Of a stretch of 64,000 bases of DNA, positions 9,469-18,451 are shown in pieces. Below the pieces are notes generated by a model that saw nothing but the letters and a program-made list of their open reading frames with translations, was not told where the DNA came from and made no database searches. A program made the position numbers and the translations under genes. Source of the stretch: Bin87 sp965217175 (GTDB lineage: Bacteria; Chloroflexota; Dehalococcoidia; Lucifugimonadales; UBA3495); the NCBI GenBank assembly GCA_965217175.1, contig OZ244251.1:372001-436000 (forward strand), read 5' to 3'. Numbering within the stretch: the stretch's first letter is position 1; the number at the start of each line of letters is the position of its first letter.

Positions 9469-9783
9469 TTGCTTCGCCTGCACCGCTCCGACTTGCCTGG
9501 GCGCCCTGATTTGGTCTTTCCATCTCGACGCAAGGTAGTCTTCGTAAACGGCTGTTTCTGGAACCGGCATGAAGGTTGCAGCAAAGTTCGCATCCCTGCT
9601 ACCAACCGAGATTACTGGCTGGCCAAATTGGAGCGTAATTATGCTCGCGATGCCCGTAACGTCGCCGCTCTGGAAGAAAAAGGTTGGGCTGTGCTGACGG
9701 TTTGGGAATGCCAACTGCGGGATTCACCGGCGGTTACCGAACAGCTGGTTGCCTTTCTGGGAAGCCCCGTCTTCTGTTCCTAA
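9469..9783 (+). pseudogene. vsr: Very-short-patch repair endonuclease, N-terminally truncated
   Basis: The sequence LHRSDLPGRPDLVFPSRRK, then VVFVNGCFWNRHEGC and DYWLAKLERNYARDARN, is the core of Vsr, the endonuclease that nicks T:G mismatches left by deamination of 5-methylcytosine. Typical Vsr proteins are about 135-150 residues; here the first 35-40 residues are missing and no in-frame coding sequence is present upstream. The catalytic aspartate (RPDLVF) and the zinc-ligand region (CFWNRHEGC) remain. No cognate cytosine-5 methyltransferase is nearby. It lies beside other decayed defence genes and is probably a remnant, although a short active form is not excluded. Confidence 0.7.
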
Positions 9784-9852
9784 GCGGGTGGGCCGCTTGC
9801 GTACGCGCCCGGTGAGGCATACAATTTTCGCATCCAGCTGAGGGACTACGAA

Positions 9853-11154
9853 ATGGATTCTAATCCGGCGCGCCCCGGCATGTTTTACGGGTGGTATGTA
9901 GTTGCCACCTGCATGTTTATCGCCTTTTTGACCATGGGAACACGCAACGCCTTTGGCGCGTTCGTGGTGCCGATGGAAGCCGAATTCTCCTGGGACCGCA
10001 CGACGGTTTCCTGGGCTGCCGCTCTGGGCGCGCTCCTGAACGGTGTAACGCAACCCTTCATGGGCTATTTCTTCGACCGAGTGGGTGTGCGCATCGTGGT
10101 GATGACCGGCATCACCATTATCGGTGTTTCCACGGTGCTGATGACGCTGACCGGCAGTATGTGGTACCTGATCGGGATGTTTGGCGTAGTGACTGCCGTC
10201 GGTCAGAGCGGCACGTCGCTGACCAACACCGGCGCAATGCTCAGCAAGTGGTTCCGCCGCCGTCGCGGATTGGTAATCGGACTGAACGCATCGGGTATGT
10301 CGCTGGGCGGTCTGATTCTGGTGCCCTTCGCGGCGTTTCTAATTGGCCTGATCGACTGGCGGCTGGCCTGGGTCGTGCTGGGCGTGATGATCCTGGTGCT
10401 GGGGCTCCCGCTGGCTTTCGTTTTTCTGCACGACGACCCATCGCGCAAGGGTCTGACGCCGGACGGCGATCCCGAGCCGCCGGTTCCGGTGGGCGGAGGC
10501 CAAACCCCGGCGATAACCCAACCGCTGTTCGCCAGCCACTGGAGACAGGCGTTCCGGTCGTGGCCCATCTGGCAGATGAGCATTGCGTATTTCATCTGCG
10601 GTTCCACCACGTTCATGCTGTCGGTGCATTTTGTGCCTATGGCGGTGGAACAGAATATTAATCCACTGCTGGCGGCGACGATATTCGGGTTTATGTCGCT
10701 GCTCAACGCGATCGGGGCCACCGGGGCCGGCTGGATATCTGACCGGGTTGGCGGGCGGAAAAACTGGCTGACGCTGGTGTACTTCTGCCGGGGCTGCGCC
10801 TACGTCCTGCTGGTTGTGTCGCTGGTGGTGCCGCAGGTTCCGGTGGTGACTGGACTCTGGGTGTTCGCCTTCGTAGCCGGCCTGTCGTGGATCGCCACGG
10901 CGCCGCTGACCACGTCGTTGACGGCAGAGGTTTACGGATTGAAATCGTTGGCTACGATCTCCGGCGTAGCGTTTTTCTTCCATCAGCTGGGAGGGTTCTC
11001 CAGCGTGCTGCTGGCGGGTTACCTCCGCGAAATGACCGGCGATTACACCCTCTCCTTCGCCATAGCCGCCGCGATGCTGTTCCCCGCGGCCCTCAGCGCC
11101 TTTACTATCCGCGAGCGGAAATATTCCATCCGTTACCAGGTGGCGCCGGCCTAG
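9853..11154 (+). CDS. MFS transporter
   Basis: The 433-residue product has about 12 predicted membrane helices and the MFS loop motif after helix 2 (GYFFDRVGVRIVV), with a matching second-half loop (GWISDRVGGRKNW). It looks like the monocarboxylate/oxalate-type MFS carriers that often neighbour dehydrogenases in heterotrophic bacteria. The substrate is unknown. The next gene is a paralogue with the same N-terminal layout (YFGWYIVATC versus FYGWYVVATC), so the pair arose by duplication. Confidence 0.82.
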   Translation: MDSNPARPGMFYGWYVVATCMFIAFLTMGTRNAFGAFVVPMEAEFSWDRTTVSWAAALGALLNGVTQPFMGYFFDRVGVRIVVMTGITIIGVSTVLMTLTGSMWYLIGMFGVVTAVGQSGTSLTNTGAMLSKWFRRRRGLVIGLNASGMSLGGLILVPFAAFLIGLIDWRLAWVVLGVMILVLGLPLAFVFLHDDPSRKGLTPDGDPEPPVPVGGGQTPAITQPLFASHWRQAFRSWPIWQMSIAYFICGSTTFMLSVHFVPMAVEQNINPLLAATIFGFMSLLNAIGATGAGWISDRVGGRKNWLTLVYFCRGCAYVLLVVSLVVPQVPVVTGLWVFAFVAGLSWIATAPLTTSLTAEVYGLKSLATISGVAFFFHQLGGFSSVLLAGYLREMTGDYTLSFAIAAAMLFPAALSAFTIRERKYSIRYQVAPA

Positions 11155-11376
11155 TTGCCCGGCGCCGGTTTGGCCCAATCTCCTGTGTGCCCCGGCTGGC
11201 GGTAGTCACAGTCTTCACTGCGTGGCGACGGGTAGCCGGGGTCGGCGGGTGGCGAGCGCCGGATTACGCCGGGTCGACCGTCGTACTAGCGCGGATTGGT
11301 GCCAGCCTGCTATGATTGCACGACTACGCGACGGTTGCAGCTGCCGCATGACGTCCTTCCAAACACGAGAGGGCAA

Positions 11377-12852
11377 ATGACTTCGAAATCCGCGGCACAA
11401 ACGGGCGCACCGCTCTACTTCGGTTGGTACATCGTTGCCACCTGTTTCTTCGTATCTTTTCTGTCGATACCGGGCCGACAGGGATTCGGCCTGTTCGTAA
11501 CCGAAATGGAGCCCACATTTGGCTGGGACCGTTCGGATATTTCCTGGGTGGGTTCCGTTGGTTTCCTCATGAACGGTGCCATGCAACCCATCATGGGGGC
11601 GCTGTTCGACCGCTTTGGCCCTCGCTGGGTGTTCGGGATCGGATTGTCCGTAATGGGACTGGCGATAATGAGCCTGGCGTTTATGATGGACCTTGACCTA
11701 GTGCTTAACCTGGGCTTCGCCCGGATTCCGCTGGACCTGATCTGGTTCCTCCTGGTGTTCTCCATAGTGATCAACACGTGCCTGAGCGCAGCGTCGATCA
11801 CCAATATGTTGGCGCTGGTGGTACGGTGGTTCCGTCGAAAACGCAGCAAAGCCACCGCGTTGGCGGCCTGCGGCACCTCCATCGGCGGCCTGTTGATGAT
11901 ACCCTTCGCTGCTTACATGATGGGCGTGATTAACGAATCAGGTTTGACGATAGGCGGAGTTGAGCTGGCGGGCTGGCGCACGGTGTGGTTCCTGTTGGGG
12001 ATGATCGTGGTCGTGCTGGCGGCTCCACTGGCTGTGTTCTTCCTGAGGCCCAGCCCGCAGGCGCTCGGCCTGAACCCGGACGGCGACCCCGACCCGCAGA
12101 ACGCGGCCGACGGAACGCCTCCGCCCCCACCGCGTTCCGGATTGTACGAGGTGGACAGCTGGCGCAAGTGCTTCAAGACACCGCCGATGTGGCAATTGTC
12201 CGGAGCGTATGTCGTTTGTGGCATTACCACCGGGTTGTTGAGCATCCATTTCATTCCATACGCCGAGGATGTGCTCCCGGATACGGTCAACTTCCTCTGG
12301 ATGACCTTTGACGACAAAAAGGTGTTTGCCGCGTTGATGTTCGGCATCATGACGGGGTTGAACGCAGTGGGCGTTATTGCTACCGGGTTCCTGGGGGACC
12401 GGATGCGGCGCAAGAACGTGCTGGCGGTGGTTTACGCCACCCGGTGCGTTGCATTCATGGCGCTGGTATTCCTGCCGTTCTTCGGCTATGGAATGTTGGG
12501 GTTGGTGGCCTTCGCCATGCTGTCCGGCATGTCGTGGGTGGCCAGCGTGCCGCTCACTTCGACGCTGACGGCGGATGTGTACGGGTTCAGGGCCCTGGGT
12601 ACGATCAGCGGCTGGGTGTTCTTCTCGCACCAGATTGGGTCGTTCATAAGCATCCAGTTGGCGGGTTACGCCTACGAATGGTTTGACGGGAGTTACTTCT
12701 GGCCGTTCCTGATTGCAGGCTTGACGCTAATACCGGCAGCGATTGCGGCCTACAGTATCAACGAGCATCATTATTCCGGGCGGTACAACTCGGCGCCGGG
12801 GCCACAGCTGGCGACGGCGACAGCCGGTTCCGGGGGCACTCGCATTTACTAA
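11377..12852 (+). CDS. MFS transporter, paralogue of the upstream gene
   Basis: The 491-residue product shares with the upstream gene the opening FGWYIVATCFF, the GALFDRFGPRWVFG loop, the WFRRKRSKATALAACGTSIGG segment and the C-terminal AYSINEHHYSGRYN end. It is longer because of extra residues in the central loop (around 130 and between helices 6 and 7). The start at 11377 is preferred over the earlier GTG because alignment with the paralogue begins there and AGAGGG precedes it. A role in uptake or export of small organic acids is inferred from family resemblance only. Confidence 0.82.
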   Translation: MTSKSAAQTGAPLYFGWYIVATCFFVSFLSIPGRQGFGLFVTEMEPTFGWDRSDISWVGSVGFLMNGAMQPIMGALFDRFGPRWVFGIGLSVMGLAIMSLAFMMDLDLVLNLGFARIPLDLIWFLLVFSIVINTCLSAASITNMLALVVRWFRRKRSKATALAACGTSIGGLLMIPFAAYMMGVINESGLTIGGVELAGWRTVWFLLGMIVVVLAAPLAVFFLRPSPQALGLNPDGDPDPQNAADGTPPPPPRSGLYEVDSWRKCFKTPPMWQLSGAYVVCGITTGLLSIHFIPYAEDVLPDTVNFLWMTFDDKKVFAALMFGIMTGLNAVGVIATGFLGDRMRRKNVLAVVYATRCVAFMALVFLPFFGYGMLGLVAFAMLSGMSWVASVPLTSTLTADVYGFRALGTISGWVFFSHQIGSFISIQLAGYAYEWFDGSYFWPFLIAGLTLIPAAIAAYSINEHHYSGRYNSAPGPQLATATAGSGGTRIY

Positions 12853-12887
12853 CGGCCTGGCCAGTGCCACGGCGCGAGGTAACGGAG

Positions 12888-13175
12888 ATGGCTAGCGTAG
12901 TGATGGGTTTCGTGTTGGCGATGGTGGGCCGGCATCATGGTGAGGCCGACCCAACGCTGCTGCAATGGATCATGCGGGCCCTCGACCACATCCTGATTGG
13001 AGGATTTGGTCTTTCGGAGCTAACCATCGTAATCGGTATTGGCTCCATCATTATTGCAATACCGGCGCTGATCGTAATTTCCTACTGGGCCGGCACGCGC
13101 CGGGCTCAGCGCATCACGAGTAAAATGCGCGTGTCCAGCACGGAAGTTAGCGTCTCTACCGAAGGCAATGAATAA
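12888..13175 (+). CDS. Small membrane protein
   Basis: The 95-residue product has an N-terminal hydrophobic segment (VVMGFVLAMVG) and one strong membrane helix (LTIVIGIGSIIIAIPALIVI), followed by a basic, serine-rich cytoplasmic tail. The ATG at 12888 is chosen because GCGAGGT lies seven bases upstream. It follows the MFS pair by 35 bases and may be co-transcribed. No family is recognised. Confidence 0.5.
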   Translation: MASVVMGFVLAMVGRHHGEADPTLLQWIMRALDHILIGGFGLSELTIVIGIGSIIIAIPALIVISYWAGTRRAQRITSKMRVSSTEVSVSTEGNE

Positions 13176-13359
13176 TGCTCCAGGACAAATCGATCTAATA
13201 ATGCTTAGATGCTTGCCGGCGGCGTCGATTGAGGGTAATATACCCACTGTTGCCGTATATACGAATGCCGAGGCGCCGGGCATCCGGCCCGTGGCTTCCC
13301 GGCGGTGGCACAGGTGAGCTGCGAGGCTGCCGACAATCTGGAGGAGGTAACAAGCCAAT

Positions 13360-13554
13360 ATGTTCGACAAGGATTCGCTGGACCGGCTGTTTGAAGAGCT
13401 GCGAGACGAGTTCGAGCTGGAAACCGATTGGGAAGAGATTCAACGGGATGCGCATCTGGCGGTTGCCTACGCTGATGCCGGGGTTCTCGATGACCAGAGC
13501 GGAGCCCTCGACACTCGTGTCATTGATTACGTTGTGCGCCATAACCCCAACTAA
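13360..13554 (+). CDS. Small acidic protein of unknown function
   Basis: The 64-residue, strongly acidic product (DRLFEELRDEFELETDWEEI) has a good ribosome site (GGAGGAGG ten or more bases before the ATG) and is followed by a strong terminator. No family is recognised. Confidence 0.5.
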   Translation: MFDKDSLDRLFEELRDEFELETDWEEIQRDAHLAVAYADAGVLDDQSGALDTRVIDYVVRHNPN

Positions 13555-13599
13555 TTCGCTCTAACTGAACCGGATGCTCGATCCGGTTAGGCTCATTAC

Positions 13600-13629
13600 C
13601 CCCGTTGGCATTGCCAACGGGGTTTTTTT
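13600..13629 (+). terminator. Strong rho-independent terminator
   Basis: CCCCGTTGGC pairs perfectly with GCCAACGGGG around an ATT loop and is followed by seven T. It ends the transcription unit of the small acidic gene. Confidence 0.9.
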
Positions 13630-13632
13630 ATC

Positions 13633-13726
13633 GTCATTCCCGGTAGGGATGAATGACCCCGGAAACCGGGCTGGGGCCCGGATTGCCGTCCGCCGGAGTG
13701 TCCGGATGAGGCGAAACGCAATCCGG
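13633..13726. repeat. Intergenic inverted-repeat element
   Basis: The stretch holds GTCATTC/GAATGAC (13633-13657) and a second pair, CCGGATTGC (13678) with GCAATCCGG (13718). The layout resembles dispersed intergenic repeats beginning CGTCATTCCCG, but no second copy was seen in the window. The rest of 13630-13840 shows no gene. Confidence 0.4.
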
Positions 13727-13840
13727 TGGCGTGTCGTTGGCAATGCTGACGCCGGCGCGTTGACGCTACGGATGGCAAATGTTTAGCGTGTTCATTGTGG
13801 CGACGCGCCAAATTTTGAGCGCCACGAACATGAGGTAATA

Positions 13841-14080
13841 GTGCTGAATTGTCGCCGATGCCAGGGAATGACCCTGCTGGAACTGGCCCGACTGGGCCGA
13901 GGGGACCACACGGTATTCCGCTGCCGGACGTGCGGGTTCCTGTTCAGTCCTCCGGACACCGACCTACAGGGAGGCTACGGGGTAGACGTGCTGCCTTCCG
14001 CTCCGCCCCGGAAATCTGCAGAACTGCGGGTTAGCCGAGTCAGGCTGCCAGGCGATGACCGAACCACGCCGTTGCGTTAG
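13841..14080 (+). CDS. Zinc-ribbon protein preceding terminase
   Basis: The 79-residue product has two CxxC pairs (CRRCQGMTLLEL and CRTCGFLF) making a zinc ribbon. It starts at a GTG after GAGGTAAT, and its TAG stop overlaps the GTG start of the terminase gene (TAGTG), so the two are probably translationally coupled. A role in DNA packaging, perhaps like a small terminase subunit, is inferred from position only. Confidence 0.55.
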   Translation: MLNCRRCQGMTLLELARLGRGDHTVFRCRTCGFLFSPPDTDLQGGYGVDVLPSAPPRKSAELRVSRVRLPGDDRTTPLR

Positions 14081-15452
14081 TGGCCCTCCGGGGCCCCACC
14101 GAAGCATCCGAGACTCGCTCCGACACCCTACCTCCGGGTCCCCTGGACCCGGAGCGCTTCGCCAGCCAGGTGCTGGGCGTAGAGCTGTGGTCGAAGCAGC
14201 GGGAGGTGCTGCGGGCGGTGGCCTGCCATCGGAGGGTGGCCGTGAAGTCTGGCAACGGGTTGGGCAAAGATTTTACCGCCGCCGTGGCGGTGTTGTGGTA
14301 CCTGCATCAACACGACCCTGCCATTGTGCTCAGCACCGCTCCCACCTTCCGGCAGGTGCGGCATGTCCTGTGGCGTCAAATACGGGGACTGTACCGCCGG
14401 GCGTCTTTGGGGGCGAACTGCTGGACACGCGCCTGGAATTGGCCGGGGACCGTTATGCTCTGGGCCTTTCGTCGACCGGCGCCGACCAGTTTCAGGGGTT
14501 TCACTGCCAGAATATGTTCATCGTGGTGGACGAAGCCGGCGGGGTCAGCGAACCCATCTACGAAGCCATCGACGCAATCATGACTTCGGCCAATCCGCGA
14601 CTGCTGCTTATCGGCAATCCGACCACGCCGTCCGGGGCGTTCCACCGGGCGTTTTACCAGGAGAGCAGCATCTACGAAACGATCACCATATCGGCGCTGG
14701 AATCGCCCAACGTGGTGGCTGGCGCCGTGGTAATCCCTGGATTGACGACCGCCGAATGGGTGGCCGAGCGCCGGGCGGTTTGGGGTCAGGACAGCCCGGT
14801 GTACCGGGCGCGCATCCTGGGGGAGTTTCCCGACCGGGCGGAGGACTCGTTGTTCAGCGTTTCTGACATCGAAGCGGCGGTCATGTCGGCGGAGGCGCCC
14901 GGGCATCGCGACGTTGCAGGACGCGAACCCGTGGTGATTGGGGTGGACGTGGCCCGATACGGCAGCGACCGGAGCGTTGTGTTGGTTAGGCAGGGCGACA
15001 TCGTGCAGGATATTCAAGTGTATCCCCGGCTCGACACGATGGAGTTGGTGGGGCGCGTGATCACGACGGTTCGCGAACGTACCCCAAACTTGGTGAACGT
15101 GGATGAAGTAGGAATTGGCGCCGGCGTGCTGGATCGCCTGCGGGAATTGGGAATCCAGGCCCGCGGCGTGAACGGAGCGGCGCGCCCGTTGCTTGACTCG
15201 ATCTGCGGCAACCTGCGTGCCGAGGGGTACTGGTTGCTGCGGGAAAGATTCCAGAACCGCCGCATTCGCATACCCAGGGATGCAGAACTGATGGCTGAAT
15301 TGACGGCGTTGCGCTACCGGATCAACAGCAGTGGCAAGGTGATGATTGAGAGCAAGGAAACCATCAGAGGACGCGGTCTCCCGTCACCGGACAAAGCCGA
15401 CGCCCTGATGCTGGCATTTTTGAAGGATGTTCCACCGGTTGCGCTGTTGTGA
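14080..15452 (+). CDS. Phage terminase large subunit, with a -1 frameshift
   Basis: The gene encodes an ATPase-nuclease that packages DNA. The first frame (14080 to about 14412) gives an N-terminus with AVKSGNGLGKDFTAAVAV, a Walker A of the GNGLGKD type. The remaining 346 residues lie in the -1 frame and contain Walker B (MFIVVDEAGG) and RNase H-like nuclease residues (GVDVARYGSDRS, VNVDEVGIGAG, PDKADALML). The joined product is about 457 residues, a normal length. The frames meet at TTTGGGG (14406-14412), which has the form of a -1 slippery heptamer in the correct phase. The shift may therefore be programmed, or a simple indel in a G run. The portal gene follows after about 100 bases. Confidence 0.8.
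14406..14412 (+). other. Candidate -1 slippery heptamer in terminase
   Basis: In the upstream reading phase the bases read T TTG GGG, which fits the X XXY YYZ rule for -1 ribosomal slippage. A slip here joins the ATPase N-terminus to the downstream frame exactly. A sequencing or mutational indel in the G run would look the same. Confidence 0.45.
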
Positions 15453-15555
15453 CCGTAGCAGGTCCGGGTTTCAAGTGAACCCTCTCCGTCAGGGAGCAGG
15501 ACACCCGGGAACAATTCTCAACGAGGTTACTCACTCATGATGAGGTTACTTACCC

Positions 15556-16860
15556 ATGCCCAATGAAGCACGCAACCTGAACCATCTTGTCAGGTCGTTG
15601 GCCACCGCTTTGATACCGGGGTCACGACCAGGCGCCCACAGCAGGTCGGACACGAAACCGACCGCCCCGTTCCCGAGAGTCGAACGCGCCAGCCGGGCCG
15701 CATTCGCCGAACGACGCGCTGCCGAGGATAGTTTGCCGGCTGGTGAAGGATGGGCCCGTCCGGAGTATGGGCGATACATGGCCACCTCGCCGTCGGTGTA
15801 TTCGGCGGTCAAGTTGCGCGCCGATGCAGTTACCCGTCCCCCGTTGCTGGTGTATCGCCACGATGCTGGAAACAGCGGCGGTTTCGGCAGCGCGACGTCA
15901 TCCCGGCTGCGCACCAGGGTCGAACCGACCCATCCGGTGGTGCGCCTGCTGGAGCGGGTCAATCCCTGGTACACACGCGGCGACCTGTGGCGTGCCACCG
16001 AGATTAACCTGTGCCTGTGGGGTGCGGCGTTCTGGGCTATCGAGCGGGGGGACGACGGCGAATCGGAGCTGTGGCCGCTGCGTCCTGACCGCATGGCGGT
16101 GATCCCCGACCGACGACGATACGTGCGGGGGTTCGTTTATCGCGGAAACGCCGACCCGGTGGCATACACGCCCGAAGAGATCATCTGGCTGCGCTACTTC
16201 AATCCTATGGAGGAGCTGGCGGGTTTGTCGCCACTGGCGCCGGCGCGGCTCTCGGCGGACATGGGACACGAGGGGTTGCTCTTCAACCGCAACCTCCTGC
16301 GCAACTCGGCGCGACCGGATTTTCTGCTGCTGACCAACCAGGAGATGAACGAAACGGAGCTGGAGGAGTTCTACACTCGTTGGGAGTCGCGCTACCAGGG
16401 GGCGGACAAATCGTACCGTCCGGCGGTCGCATCGGCGGTGCGCGACGTGAAGACGCTGGGGTTGTCGCACCGGGATCTGGACTTCATCCAAGGACTGCGC
16501 TGGAGTTTGGAGGAGGTTAGCCGCACGTACGGCGTGCCGAAGGTGCTGCTGGGCGATTTCGAGCGGGCTACCTACGCCAACGTACAGGCCGCCGAGCGGA
16601 TGTTCTGGCGCAACACCATCGTGCCCGAAGTGCGGTTCCTGGAAGAGCAGCTGAATCGGGTGCTGCTGCCGCGCCTGGGGTATCCCGAACTGACGGTGGA
16701 ATTCGATCTGTCGGTGATCGAAGCGTTGCAGGAGGACGAAAACAGCCGCGTCCAGCGTGAAACGGCGCTGCTGGATCGTGGCGTCCTAACCATCAACGAG
16801 GTGCGACGGGAGCGCAACCTGCCCGAAGTGGCGTGGGGCAACGGGCAAAAGGGCGGGTAG
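15556..16860 (+). CDS. HK97-family phage portal protein
   Basis: The 434-residue product has portal hallmarks: a YMATSPSVYSAVKLRADAV segment near 73, PDRMAVIPD near 180, EEIIWLRYFNPMEELAGLSPL near 207, and YGVPKVLLGDFERATYANVQAAERMFW near 330, the conserved helical stem and crown region. Portals form the 12-mer at the head vertex through which terminase pumps DNA. It follows terminase, but the protease and capsid genes that normally come next are at 871-3058. The C-terminus is short and no fused protease is present. Confidence 0.85.
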   Translation: MPNEARNLNHLVRSLATALIPGSRPGAHSRSDTKPTAPFPRVERASRAAFAERRAAEDSLPAGEGWARPEYGRYMATSPSVYSAVKLRADAVTRPPLLVYRHDAGNSGGFGSATSSRLRTRVEPTHPVVRLLERVNPWYTRGDLWRATEINLCLWGAAFWAIERGDDGESELWPLRPDRMAVIPDRRRYVRGFVYRGNADPVAYTPEEIIWLRYFNPMEELAGLSPLAPARLSADMGHEGLLFNRNLLRNSARPDFLLLTNQEMNETELEEFYTRWESRYQGADKSYRPAVASAVRDVKTLGLSHRDLDFIQGLRWSLEEVSRTYGVPKVLLGDFERATYANVQAAERMFWRNTIVPEVRFLEEQLNRVLLPRLGYPELTVEFDLSVIEALQEDENSRVQRETALLDRGVLTINEVRRERNLPEVAWGNGQKGG

Positions 16861-16959
16861 TGGGGGGTTAGACGGCGGTATGGTTGTTGAACACCGTTTG
16901 CACCGAGCTAACCTAATCTCGCTGAGGCCAGGGTTTTGGCACGTCTTGCGTACCCACTT

Positions 16960-17082
16960 TGTCATTGCGACGCCGTACTCGATGCAGGGGTTGGCAATCT
17001 CGTCGTCGTAGCAACGGCGGTTCGTGACCGTGTGTTCTTTCCCATAGAGATCGCCACGTCGCTGTGCTCCTCGCGATGACAG
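16960..17082. repeat. Dispersed repeat R3, direct copy of R1
   Basis: It starts TGTCATTGCGACGCCG, ends TCCTCGCGATGACA and shares its outer 35-40 bases on each side with 556-700 in the same orientation; the centre differs. With R1 it brackets the phage head genes and the cellular genes between them. The remaining bases of 16861-17156 show no gene. Confidence 0.7.
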
Positions 17083-17156
17083 ATCAAAGCGAGTAGGCGT
17101 GGGTTTTAGCACGTCTGGACTTGGGCCGGGTTCTTATTTAAAATATGGGAGCAAAA

Positions 17157-17181
17157 TGCAATAACTGAACGGCCTATTGCA
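17157..17181. promoter_or_regulatory. Palindromic operator-like site upstream of fic
   Basis: TGCAATA and TATTGCA form perfect inverted arms around 11 bases, about 75 bases before the Fic start. A related palindrome lies just after the gene. Confidence 0.45.
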
Positions 17182-17259
17182 AATCTTCCAATTGTCGAGT
17201 CCACGTAATGCGGCGCGAACGAATTGGCGAATACATGATTCACCGGTCCGGGTGCGCCG

Positions 17260-18126
17260 TTGGACGACATCAGAGAGGTGTCCAATTACGTAGCGGCTCT
17301 CGAGCACGGGCTGGATCGGATGAGGAACGGATTTCCGTTATCGAATCGGCTGATCAGGGAGATACACGCGATTTTGCTAAACAGCGGTCGCGGAATCGAA
17401 CGATCGCCCGGGGAGTTTCGACGCACGCAGAACTGGATTGGTGGCACGCGCCCGGGCAACGCGTTGTTCGTGCCGCCGCCGCCGGCGGAAATGACGACGT
17501 GCATGGGAGATTTCGAGCAGTTTCTGCACGCGGAGCAAGATGGGTTGCCCGCCTTGGTCAGGGCAGCACTGGCTCACGTCCAGTTTGAGACTATACATCC
17601 GTTCCTGGATGGCAATGGAAGAGTGGGACGGTTATTGATCACCCTGTTGCTTTGTCACGCTGGAGTGTTGACGGAGCCCCTTTTGTATTTGAGCCTTTAC
17701 CTGAAGGAGCACCGAACCCAATACTACAAGCTGCTGGGTCGCGTCAGAGAAACCGGTGATTGGGAATCGTGGCTGGAGTTCTTTTTTACAGGGGTCGCGG
17801 AAACCGGAAAAAGCGCCGTTAACACCGCACAACGGTTGGGTGATATGTTCCAGGTCGACCGTCGTTGCGTTGAAGCATCCGGCCGGCGCAGTGGATCAGC
17901 GCTGCGGATACACCACGAACTCACGCAGCGCCCGATTTCATCAATTTCGGAGACGGCGGAGCGTGCCGGGTTGGCGTTCAGGACCGTTGCCTCAGGTATG
18001 GAGCAACTGGTTGACTTGGGTATAGCCCGTGAGATTACGGGGCAACGCCGAAATCGGATATACGCCTACACCGAGTATCTTTCGATACTGAGCGAGGGCA
18101 CCGAGTTACCCTTTAGTGGCGCCTAG
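17260..18126 (+). CDS. Fic-domain protein with C-terminal winged helix, probably N-terminally shortened
   Basis: The 288-residue product contains the complete Fic active-site motif HPFLDGNGRVGR near residue 115, with the flanking LIREIHAILL and FVPPPPAEM (flap) segments. This points to nucleotidyl (usually AMP) transfer from ATP to a target protein hydroxyl. Residues 215-288 form a winged helix (SISETAERAGLAFRTVASGMEQLVDLGIAREI). Related Fic-HTH proteins have 70-90 more residues at the N-terminus (Fic_N), where the inhibitory helix often lies. Here the frame opens at a TTG and is blocked by a stop 24 bases upstream. The gene may thus be truncated, or an uninhibited short form. No antitoxin gene is adjacent. 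Flanking palindromes suggest autoregulation by its HTH domain. Confidence 0.75.
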   Translation: MDDIREVSNYVAALEHGLDRMRNGFPLSNRLIREIHAILLNSGRGIERSPGEFRRTQNWIGGTRPGNALFVPPPPAEMTTCMGDFEQFLHAEQDGLPALVRAALAHVQFETIHPFLDGNGRVGRLLITLLLCHAGVLTEPLLYLSLYLKEHRTQYYKLLGRVRETGDWESWLEFFFTGVAETGKSAVNTAQRLGDMFQVDRRCVEASGRRSGSALRIHHELTQRPISSISETAERAGLAFRTVASGMEQLVDLGIAREITGQRRNRIYAYTEYLSILSEGTELPFSGA

Positions 18127-18158
18127 TCGCTGTGCTTATTGTCACAATGGGTACTAAA

Positions 18159-18185
18159 TTGCAATAACGTAATGTCCAATTGCAA
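18159..18185. promoter_or_regulatory. Palindromic site downstream of fic
   Basis: TTGCAAT and ATTGCAA are perfect inverted arms around 13 bases. The stretch aligns loosely with the palindrome at 17157, so the gene is flanked by two related sites. The rest of 18186-18430 holds nothing recognisable. Confidence 0.4.
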
Positions 18186-18451
18186 TTCCTGCAATAAGTA
18201 TCGCAAAGTATCGCAGCATTCGTGGCGCACTTCGTAAGTGTCCGAGCGACGCCGACCCCAGGGTTCGGATGCCGGCCGTCTTCACCTGGTAACTACGGGC
18301 TTGTCAAATCGGTAACGCCGCCGTCCTTGCCGAAATCGACCCGGTGTGGGAAACTGGCGCCATATTTCGTAACCTACGCGATGGGAGTGACTCAGTAGCA
18401 GTTTGTCTGCTTTTAAGAGACAAACTCTCCGACAACAAAGGAGTGGCTAGC

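Noticed and set aside
871..16860. Complete inducible prophage
   Set aside because: Tail-tube, tape-measure, lysis, replication and integrase genes are missing, and cellular genes split the head module.
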